6,404 nucleotides of DNA, taken from contig CANRGU010000074.1 of the NCBI GenBank assembly GCA_947630255.1, positions 1-6,404 of the forward strand. Reading direction: 5' to 3'. This DNA is from an uncultured Clostridia bacterium (lineage in GTDB: Bacteria > Bacillota > Clostridia > TANB77 > CAG-508). The stretch's first letter is position 1. The number at the start of each line of letters is the position of its first letter. The position numbers and the translations under genes were made by a program. Shown piece by piece: positions 1 to 5,333 of this stretch. Under the pieces are notes generated by a model that saw only the letters and a list, made by a program, of their open reading frames with translations, had not been told where the DNA came from and ran no database searches.

Positions 1-65
1 GAAATTTATAAGCGAATTGCTTACAGAAAAAATTTTTAGATTTAAACTGTTTTAATTATATAACA

Positions 66-93
66 AAAGAAAGCATTATTCAATACTTTCTTT
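66..93 (-). terminator. Terminator hairpin after ecfT
   Basis: A 12-bp stem with one G-U pair (AAAGAAAGTATT with AATGCTTTCTTT on the minus strand) closes a 4-base loop (GAAT) and is followed by TTTTGTTATAT. It lies about 20 bases past the ecfT stop, so it most likely ends the folate operon. The plus-strand side also runs into a T-rich stretch (97-103), so it could act on both strands. The rest of bases 1-112 shows nothing else I can name. Confidence 0.65.
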
Positions 94-112
94 CCATTTT
101 TTTACATTTTAT

Positions 113-688
113 TTACTCTTGCCATGCTTTTGCTTTTAATGACATTTCTACTTCATTAATTCTTTGGAGTACTGAGATGAAAAATGGTTTAAAAATTAGA
201 CTTGAATTTTTTATTAAATTAAAGTTAGTTGGTTTTATTCCTTTAACTTTTAACACATTTTTTATTTGTAACACTTCATCTTTCATTATTGGAACAAATG
301 AAAGTGCAATTGTTATTACAAGCCCAATTTCTTTAGGGTTTACTCCAAATATTTTTAGTGGGTACATTATTTTTTCTATTACTTCGCCAAATTCTGTATA
401 CGAGATTGTTTTAGCAAATATATAGCTTAAATTGCAAACTAGCACGAGTCTTATTCCTATTAATATTGCAAAATTTAGGTCTGCGAATAATATGTTTACA
501 ACTACTGTAAATAGTATAAATGGCAATAATTTTATTAAATTTTTTATTGCTTTTTGCATATTGATTTTAAGTGTAATTATAAGTATTATATTAAATACTG
601 CGATTAGAGAAATTACAATATAGTCTTTTATAAAAAATATTCCAATAGTATAAATTAGAAACAGAATAAATTTTATTAAATTTTTCAT
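113..688 (-). CDS. ecfT: ECF transporter membrane component EcfT (CbiQ-like)
   Basis: This 191-residue hydrophobic protein is the transmembrane coupling subunit of an energy-coupling factor vitamin importer. It links the ATPase to the substrate-binding S component in the cytoplasmic membrane. Membrane segments are visible at about residues 6-40, 52-70, 74-92 and 121-136. The two cytoplasmic coupling-helix motifs of EcfT (normally Ala-Arg-Gly) appear in altered form as KVKG (147-150) and KAKAW (185-189). The protein stops just after the second motif, whereas most EcfT proteins continue with one more membrane segment, so it is short at the C-terminus (191 against roughly 220-270 residues). The ATG start overlaps the ecfA stop as ATGA, and a GAGGTGG ribosome binding site sits 3 bases upstream of the start, so it is translationally coupled to ecfA. 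The family call is firm. Folate as the cargo is inferred from the upstream folT. Confidence 0.85.
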   Translation of the reverse strand: MKNLIKFILFLIYTIGIFFIKDYIVISLIAVFNIILIITLKINMQKAIKNLIKLLPFILFTVVVNILFADLNFAILIGIRLVLVCNLSYIFAKTISYTEFGEVIEKIMYPLKIFGVNPKEIGLVITIALSFVPIMKDEVLQIKNVLKVKGIKPTNFNLIKNSSLIFKPFFISVLQRINEVEMSLKAKAWQE

Positions 689-1498
689 TTTGCCACCTCT
701 ACTATTTTATCGAGGATTTCTTTTTTATCCCAATTTTCTATTTCTATATCTATACCTTTATTTCTTAATTCATATACTAATTCTACAATATATGGTATTT
801 TAATTTCATGTTCTTTTAAAAAATCTATCTGGTTTAAAATATCCCCTTTAGCAAAAGTATTAATTATCTTTCTATCTTCTATTACAACTATTTTATCTGC
901 CATTAATATTTCGTCTATAAAGTTGGTTATATAAATAATTGTATATCCTTGTTTGTTTAATTCTTTGACTAGTCTATATACTTCTTCTTTACCTTCTGAA
1001 TCTATCATTGTTGTAGGTTCATCAAGTACTATATATTTAGGATTTGTAGCAACTACCCCTGCTATTGTTACACGTTGTTTTTGTCCCATAGATAAATCAT
1101 AACTTTCGCTATTTAAAAATTCTTGCATGTTTAATTTTTTTAACGAATTTTCTATTTTTTCTTCATAGTTTTCTATTTCTAAATTTTTCATTGTAAATGC
1201 AATATCATCAAAAACATTATTAAATAAAATCTGATTTTCTGGATTTTGAAATACTACTCCGATTTTTTTTCTAATTTCTAAAAAATCTTTTTTGTTTCGT
1301 GTATCAATTTCATCTACAAGAACTTGTCCTTTATTTGGTTTTTCTAATCCAGAAATAATTTTAGCCATAGTAGATTTTCCGAGAACCGTTTTTTCCTATT
1401 ATACTAATAAATTCCCCTTCGTTTATTTCTAAATTTATATCTTTTAATACATCTTTCCCATTTTTATATTTAAAATTAACATTTTGTAATTTAATCAT
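685..1498 (-). CDS. ecfA: ECF transporter ATP-binding protein EcfA, +1 frameshift in Walker A
   Basis: This is the ABC ATPase that powers the ECF transporter. Read with one base skipped at 1381 it gives 270 residues, a normal EcfA length. Visible motifs are Walker A GKNGSGKST (35-43), the Q-loop in VVFQNPENQ (81-89), signature LSMGQKQR (135-142; the family normally has LSGGQ), and Walker B IVLDEPT (156-162). The switch-loop histidine is replaced by asparagine (ITNFIDE, N192). The ATG start at 1496-1498 lies inside the last codons of folC (8-base overlap) with AGGAG 9 bases upstream. In the raw sequence the start frame gives only 45 residues, ending at a TAA at 1361-1363. The downstream frame (685-1368) begins with an ATG at a residue that is really internal. 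Only one ecfA is present, although ECF modules usually have two different ATPases. It may be decayed, mis-sequenced or recoded. Confidence 0.85.
1379..1381 (-). other. +1 frameshift site in ecfA (CGG codon)
   Basis: The start frame of ecfA reads GGT TCT CGG AAA here. Skipping the C (position 1381) gives GGT TCT GGA AAA TCT ACT, which restores the Walker A loop G-S-G-K-S-T exactly and joins the long downstream frame. The extra base is not inside a homopolymer run. The frame break is directly visible; its cause is not. Confidence 0.85.
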
Positions 1499-3312
1499 TG
1501 TTTAAAACTCCTAGCACTTTCTTATATACATAGAAACTACCTACTATTAATATAGTTCTGTCATCATATACTTTTTTAGAAATATTTATTGCATCTTCTA
1601 ATTTTTCTTCATACATATTTACATCATTTAAATATTTTTTAGCCTCTTTGTATAATTTATGTTTAGGTAAATATCTTTTATCTCCTGTTCCACTTGTGAA
1701 AAAGAAAATTGCATTTTTATCTTCACATATATTTTTTATAATTGTTTTGTAATCTTTCGTTTTTAAAATTGATACTATATATACTTTTTTATTATCCGGA
1801 TAATATTGATTAATATTTTGCTGTAAATTTTTTACAGCGTTTTCGTTATGACCGCCGTCAAATATAATTAAAGGAGCTTTACTTAAAGTTTCTAATCTTG
1901 CTCTATGTACTACTGTTTTTAATCCGTTATATATTGCCTCGTTTGAAATTTTATATCCTTTTTCTTTTAGGATTTCTATAACTTCCAATACCTCTGCAGT
2001 ATTGTATATTTGAGCTTTTCCTTTTAAATTTATTTCTATATCTTTATAGTTTTTATAATCAAATTTTTGCATTTCAGTATTATATGAATAATTTGTTAAA
2101 TCTTCTTTTTCTATTACATGTAATTTGCTATTTTTATTTTTGCATGTTTCTTCTATTACCTGCATTATTTCATCTTGCTTAACAATTACTGTGTCTGAAT
2201 TGCTTTTAATAATTCCTGCCTTATGTTTTGCAATATCTAAAATATTATTACCTAATATATCTACATGGTCATATCCAATATTGCCAATTACTGCAATTTT
2301 TGCATCTACAATATTAGTACAATCTGTTAATCCTCCAAGTCCTGTTTCTAAAACTACTAAATCACATTTTTGTTTTGCAAAATATATAAGTGCAAGTGAA
2401 GTAATTGCTTCAAACCATTTAACTGGTACTTTATGTGTTTTATTATATTCGTCGATTACTTTTGATAATGGAAGTAGTATTTCTTTTACTTCATCATCTG
2501 ATATTTGTTTGTCATTAATCCATATACCATCATTAAATTTTATTAAATGCGGAGATATAAATTTACCGACCTTGTATTCTGTATTATTTAAAATACTTGA
2601 TAGCATCTCGCATATACTTCCTTTTCCGTTTGTTCCTGATACATGTATAAATTTTGTTTGCTTTTCTGGATTATCAAACTTTTCCATTATATATTTCATA
2701 GCATCCAAATTTGGATCTTTTGTGAATTTATCAAAGGTATCTAAATACTCATCAATTCCAATTTCTTCTTCCTTGTATAAATATTTTTTAGCAAATGGCC
2801 TAAGTGCTTTTTCAAGTAAAAATATTGTAACTACTTGAATTGGAAGCATTATAGCTTCTGTTGCAAACCTTGATGCAATTACTGCAAAATATGCTTTTCC
2901 ATATAGCACATTTAAAAATGCTGCTTCTAATAGTATTTTTATTACTCCCAGTACAATAACACTACTAATAATTAATTGAATAATAAATTTAAAATCTTTT
3001 CTTTCTTCTCCTGGTTTTTTGTATAAGAATATTCCATAAACTAATCCCATTAAAGCAGATGATATCGTAAATCCTGGAAAATATGGTCCAAATGGAAAAA
3101 GAATTGCACCAATTAAATCCCCAAGTCCTGCAATTATTGCAGAATATTTAGGTCCGCAAATAAATTCCTGCAAGCATCATTGGAATAAAGCTGAAACTAA
3201 TTACCAGAAATGATGATTTGATAGATAGAAATCTCGATAGAACTAATAAAATGCTTAAAAGCATTGCAGATAAAATAATTTTTTTGCTTTTTGTAAGAGT
3301 GTATTTTGTCAT
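1491..3312 (-). CDS. folT-folC: FolT-FolC fusion: folate ECF S component joined to folylpolyglutamate synthase, +1 frameshift
   Basis: With one base skipped near 3156 this gene encodes 606 residues. Residues 1-183 are FolT, the membrane folate-binding S component, with the hallmarks SFSFIPMMLAGI (about 39-50), a GP...GLGDLIGA stretch and GPYFPGFTISSALMGLVYG. Residues from about 185 to 606 are a full-length FolC, which adds glutamates to (dihydro)folate in the cytoplasm. Its motifs are the P-loop SGTNGKGS (225-232), SPHL (253-256), ETGLGG (322-327; the next positions are LTD where RLD is usual), YDHVDILG, HKAGIIK (363-369) and DGGHN (485-489). There is no stop or plausible start between the domains, so the fusion is real in this reading. 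I chose the ATG at 3310-3312 because AGGGGG lies 9 bases upstream; an earlier in-frame ATG falls inside the riboswitch. In the raw sequence the N-terminal frame stops at 3148, and the long open frame (1491-3173) starts only inside FolT. Expression is under the THF riboswitch. Confidence 0.85.
3154..3156 (-). other. +1 frameshift site in folT (CGG codon)
   Basis: The start frame reads GCA GGA ATT TAT TTG CGG ACC TAA and stops. Skipping the C at 3156 gives LAGIYLGPKYS, an excellent match to the conserved LAGI-x-x-GP stretch of ECF S components, and continues into the long frame. Removing one T of the TTT run (plus-strand 3162-3164) also works and gives LAGIICGPKYS, so the exact slip position is ambiguous. 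The frame break itself is directly visible. Confidence 0.85.
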
Positions 3313-3318
3313 AATAAA

Positions 3319-3344
3319 AAGCCCCCTATCTTTTTTTGGAGCTT
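3319..3344 (-). terminator. Riboswitch-controlled terminator that also hides the folT ribosome binding site
   Basis: On the minus strand AAGCTCC (3338-3344) pairs with GGGGCTT (3319-3325), giving 7 bp with one U-G pair around a 12-base A-rich loop, followed by TTTATTATG. The 3' arm contains the GGGG ribosome binding site of folT, so the same hairpin could stop transcription or block translation. A competing pairing, GC(A)TTCCG (3379-3386) with CGGAAGC (3341-3347), shares bases 3341-3344 and would act as the antiterminator. Confidence 0.65.
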
Positions 3345-3373
3345 CCGTTTTCAATAAAGATAATTCTTTGTTT

Positions 3374-3480
3374 AATAGCGGAATGCGAAAATAAGTCAGC
3401 AAAGCCTATGATTTAAGGCTCTTTCGTTTGCTAACAACTTCCCGTTTAGCAACACTTAACTACTTACTTTCTACTCTATT
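3374..3480 (-). ncRNA. Tetrahydrofolate (THF) riboswitch
   Basis: This leader senses reduced folate and controls the folate operon. All four expected helices can be drawn: P1 AATAG (3476-3480) with CTATT (3374-3378); P2 AAGTAAGT (3462-3469) with ACTTATTT (3389-3396), one G-U pair; P3 TTGCTAA (3446-3452) with TTAGCAA (3428-3434); P4 AGCCT (3416-3420) with AGGCT (3403-3407). The conserved single-stranded blocks of the THF class are present in order: GAGTAG, GTTAAGTG, GGGAAGT, AACGAAAG and TCCGCT. Its position directly upstream of folT fits the known genomic context of this class. By family behaviour, ligand binding should hold the TCCGCT strand and let the downstream terminator form, turning the operon off when folate is plentiful. 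Confidence 0.9.
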
Positions 3481-3487
3481 TTGTCTA

Positions 3488-3516
3488 ATTTTATCAAAAT
3501 ATATCTTACTTTTCAA
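3488..3516 (-). promoter_or_regulatory. Sigma-A-type promoter for the folate operon
   Basis: TTGAAA (3511-3516) and TAAAAT (3488-3493) are separated by exactly 17 bases. Transcription would begin a few bases before the first P1 strand of the THF riboswitch at 3480, which is where a riboswitch promoter should lie. Confidence 0.75.
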
Positions 3517-3584
3517 TATATATTTAAAAATCTGTTTTTTATAATTACATCATATATTTATTTTATTACAACAAACAATAAATA

Positions 3585-4295
3585 TTAAGACGATGAATGT
3601 ATTTTTTCTGCCCTTTCAAATCCATCATCTGAATAGTATTCATATTTTCCATTAGTATATTTAAGTACCATTCCTTCTGTTGCCTTACTTAATAACTCTT
3701 TTGTAATATCGGTTTCCTCGAATTCGGTTTTAGGTGCGTCTGTTAAATCCCATAGAAATCTGTTGTTTCCTATCTCTTCAGTTACCATATATAAATGACC
3801 TTCTTTTCTATGTTTATTTAAATTTATATTCTGCTTTTCAAATATTTCTTCTGCCATATTTTTTATATCTTCTTGCAACTCTTTAGTAGCAATATTATCA
3901 ATTACATAATTATTATCATTAATTTTTAAAACGTCATTTATTTTTACTTCACTTGGAATATCTTTTTTATTTATTTCTATTTCTTCTATTTTTCCATTTT
4001 CTGCCTTTAATACATCATAAGCATTATTTTTATTATCTTTAATAAAATATATTGTATCGCTACTTGAATTTTTTTGTGCATATTTTAATACAACATCATC
4101 TAAATTCCATCTTATAGCATTTTGATTTCCCGTTGTAAAATTGTTTTTAGACAATATCTCTTCTATTATTGGAATTTCTTCTCTTTCACAATTCGAATTA
4201 TTTCCCAAATAATTTGATAACTCTTTTATAAAATTTTGCACAAATTTATTCTCCTTTAAATTATTAAATAAATCATTTACTAAATTTAAATTCAA
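3585..4295 (-). CDS. Unrecognised 236-residue protein with two DUF3006-like halves
   Basis: No firm family assignment is possible by eye. No signal peptide or membrane segment is visible, so the protein is probably cytoplasmic. It is acidic, with an N-terminal helical part (1-75) and two similar units at about 93-144 and 169-232. Each unit runs Y-x-V, a short strand with Gly/Asn, an acidic D-I block, then G/N-D-V-L-K-I or G-M-V-L-K-Y, N-N-Y-V-I-D or N-G-K-Y-E-Y-Y, and T/E-rich residues before an amphipathic helix. This layout resembles the small DUF3006 proteins of Firmicutes, which often sit near extracellular-type MBL/ComEC-like or nuclease genes. The start is TTG at 4293-4295, chosen because AAGGAGTGA lies 10 bases upstream and no in-frame ATG is better placed. 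It has its own promoter upstream and follows the nuclease gene by 140 bases. The function is unknown and the domain resemblance is only moderate. Confidence 0.75.
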   Translation of the reverse strand: MNLNLVNDLFNNLKENKFVQNFIKELSNYLGNNSNCEREEIPIIEEILSKNNFTTGNQNAIRWNLDDVVLKYAQKNSSSDTIYFIKDNKNNAYDVLKAENGKIEEIEINKKDIPSEVKINDVLKINDNNYVIDNIATKELQEDIKNMAEEIFEKQNINLNKHRKEGHLYMVTEEIGNNRFLWDLTDAPKTEFEETDITKELLSKATEGMVLKYTNGKYEYYSDDGFERAEKIHSSS

Positions 4296-4302
4296 TATAT
4301 AA

Positions 4303-4311
4303 TCACTCCTT
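4303..4311 (-). promoter_or_regulatory. Ribosome binding site that decides a TTG start
   Basis: AAGGAGTGA on the minus strand is nearly a perfect anti-Shine-Dalgarno match. With a 10-base gap from GGAG it points to the TTG at 4293-4295 as the start of the 236-residue protein. Confidence 0.75.
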
Positions 4312-4338
4312 CATTTTTTATTATTTTACATTGGAAAT

Positions 4339-4360
4339 ATACTACGTGAGTTAGTAGTAT
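4339..4360 (-). other. Stem-loop in the 5' leader of the 236-residue protein gene
   Basis: ATACTAC pairs perfectly with GTAGTAT (7 bp, 8-base loop TAACTCAC on the minus strand). It lies between the predicted transcription start (about 4375) and the TTG start. No T-run follows, so it does not look like a terminator. Any regulatory role is unknown. Confidence 0.4.
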
Positions 4361-4381
4361 TAAGAACTAAACTTACGAGTA

Positions 4382-4410
4382 ATTATATATTGTTTTCCAT
4401 AAATTTACAA
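4382..4410 (-). promoter_or_regulatory. Promoter for the 236-residue protein gene
   Basis: TTGTAA (4405-4410) and a perfect TATAAT (4382-4387) are separated by 17 bases. This gives a leader of about 80 bases that contains the 4339-4360 stem-loop. The -35 box overlaps the downstream arm of the 4403-4426 hairpin. Confidence 0.65.
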
Positions 4411-4426
4411 TAGTTTTGTTGTAAAT
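4403..4426 (-). terminator. Possible weak terminator of the nuclease gene
   Basis: ATTTACAA pairs with TTGTAAAT (8 bp, 8-base loop) ten bases past the nuclease stop codon. It is very AT-rich and only a short TTT follows, so it may be a weak terminator or a chance AT palindrome. Confidence 0.35.
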
Positions 4427-4435
4427 CATCATATT

Positions 4436-5188
4436 TTATTCTTCTGCATGACTTTCTCCTGTAGTATAATCAATAACTATTCCTGGCTGAACATTATAAC
4501 AATAAACATTAAAGCAAACTCCTTGTCCTTTATCTTCCACAGAGTATGCTTCTATTTCCACACCACTTGCAAGAAGATTATTTCCTTCAAATATTGGTGT
4601 TACTCTGTATAAAACGTGATTATTTTCATTTTTATCTATGTATTCAGCTACTTCATTTTCAAATGTAAGCATTCCTTCTGTATTTAAGTATCTTGTTCCA
4701 GTTATCAAATTATTTTTGTTTGCATTTTCTCCTGAAAGTTGCCACCCAATTAAATGACAACGATTATATAAATATTTATCTTTTATTATATTATCATATC
4801 TTTTTTGTACCCACCCAGAAAGATCTTTAACATTTCCTATTTCGCCACGTTCTTCTCCTTCTTTTGGCATAATCTCTTTGCAAATATTAGCGTAGGCTAC
4901 CCCTGCTTTGCCGTTTCCTAAATCATTATATTTTTCAAAAGGCTTTGTTGTATAATCTTCTTCTGTAAAATATGGAATATTATTGTTAATCTCAACATAA
5001 GGAGTTCCTGAATATTCTGGAATTGTAGATAAATCAAATATTGTATTATCTATATTATAATTATTCGCTGAATTAGTAGGTTCAGTTTTTTGATTTATAT
5101 AACCATAAATAGAAATACAAGATAATATGACTACTGCAAAAATGCATTGCCAAATATTTAATTTTTGATTTTTCTTTTTTCTTCCCAT
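4436..5188 (-). CDS. Membrane-anchored DNA/RNA non-specific endonuclease (competence-nuclease-like)
   Basis: This 250-residue protein belongs to the beta-beta-alpha-metal (His-Asn) non-specific nuclease group that includes pneumococcal EndA and streptococcal secreted DNases. A lysine-rich start (KKKNQK) and a hydrophobic segment at about 12-31 form an uncleaved signal anchor, so the catalytic part should face the outside. The catalytic block is NRCHLIGWQL (142-151) with H145 as the predicted general base. Downstream NNLITGTRYLN (159-169) and FENEV (176-180) provide the metal-binding Asn and Glu expected in this family. RCHLIG takes the place of the DRGHL or RSHL found in relatives. Likely substrates are extracellular DNA or RNA, for scavenging or DNA entry during transformation. 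No competence gene is in the window, so that role is inferred. The ATG start has GAGGT 8 bases upstream. The gene is transcribed away from the M14 peptidase gene and has its own promoter. Confidence 0.85.
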   Translation of the reverse strand: MGRKKKNQKLNIWQCIFAVVILSCISIYGYINQKTEPTNSANNYNIDNTIFDLSTIPEYSGTPYVEINNNIPYFTEEDYTTKPFEKYNDLGNGKAGVAYANICKEIMPKEGEERGEIGNVKDLSGWVQKRYDNIIKDKYLYNRCHLIGWQLSGENANKNNLITGTRYLNTEGMLTFENEVAEYIDKNENNHVLYRVTPIFEGNNLLASGVEIEAYSVEDKGQGVCFNVYCYNVQPGIVIDYTTGESHAEE

Positions 5189-5215
5189 AAACTTTTACCT
5201 CATTTGTTTTTTATT

Positions 5216-5244
5216 ATTTTATCATTAAAATAACAATTGCTCAA
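5216..5244 (-). promoter_or_regulatory. Promoter for the nuclease gene
   Basis: TTGAGC (5239-5244) and TAAAAT (5216-5221) are separated by 17 bases. Transcription would start about 10 bases before the GAGGT ribosome binding site at 5197-5201, giving a short leader. Confidence 0.55.
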
Positions 5245-5293
5245 CTAAATAATTATCAAATATATATTCAAAAATTTATTTTACCTTATATCA

Positions 5294-5311
5294 TAAAAAT
5301 ATATATTTTTA
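5294..5311. repeat. 18-bp AT-only palindrome in the divergent intergenic region
   Basis: The stretch from T5294 to A5311 is a perfect palindrome (TAAAAATAT with ATATTTTTA). It sits between the divergent nuclease and peptidase genes, just before a TATAAT (5313-5318). It could be an operator, but AT-only palindromes are common by chance in such AT-rich DNA. Confidence 0.3.
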
Positions 5312-5312
5312 A

Positions 5313-5329
5313 TATAATATTGTAGGTGA
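5313..5329 (+). promoter_or_regulatory. Possible -10 box and ribosome binding site of the peptidase gene
   Basis: A perfect TATAAT (5313-5318) lies just upstream of AGGTGA (5324-5329), which is 4 bases from the ATG at 5334. I see no good -35 at 16-18 bases. If this -10 is used, the leader would be only about 10 bases, so the true promoter may use another sigma factor or lie further upstream. The ribosome binding site supports the chosen start. Confidence 0.35.
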
Positions 5330-5333
5330 TTTA

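Noticed and set aside
177..623. Plus-strand open frames opposite ecfT
   Set aside because: They lie antisense to a clear EcfT gene, have no ribosome binding site and look like AT-rich shadow translations.
1364..1368. ATG at 1366-1368 as the true start of ecfA
   Set aside because: It would omit Walker A. The upstream frame restores a perfect N-terminus with its own ribosome binding site at 1508-1512.
2125..2838. 237-codon plus-strand open frame opposite folC
   Set aside because: It is entirely antisense to the conserved FolC motifs and resembles no family, so it is a shadow frame.
3313..3402. Upstream extension of folT from an earlier in-frame ATG
   Set aside because: This stretch overlaps the riboswitch aptamer and its terminator, and the ATG at 3312 has the proper ribosome binding site.
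3540..3590. Terminator after the 236-residue protein gene
   Set aside because: ATATTTAT and ATAAATAT can pair here, but the stem is AT-only and no T-run follows, so it cannot be told from chance.
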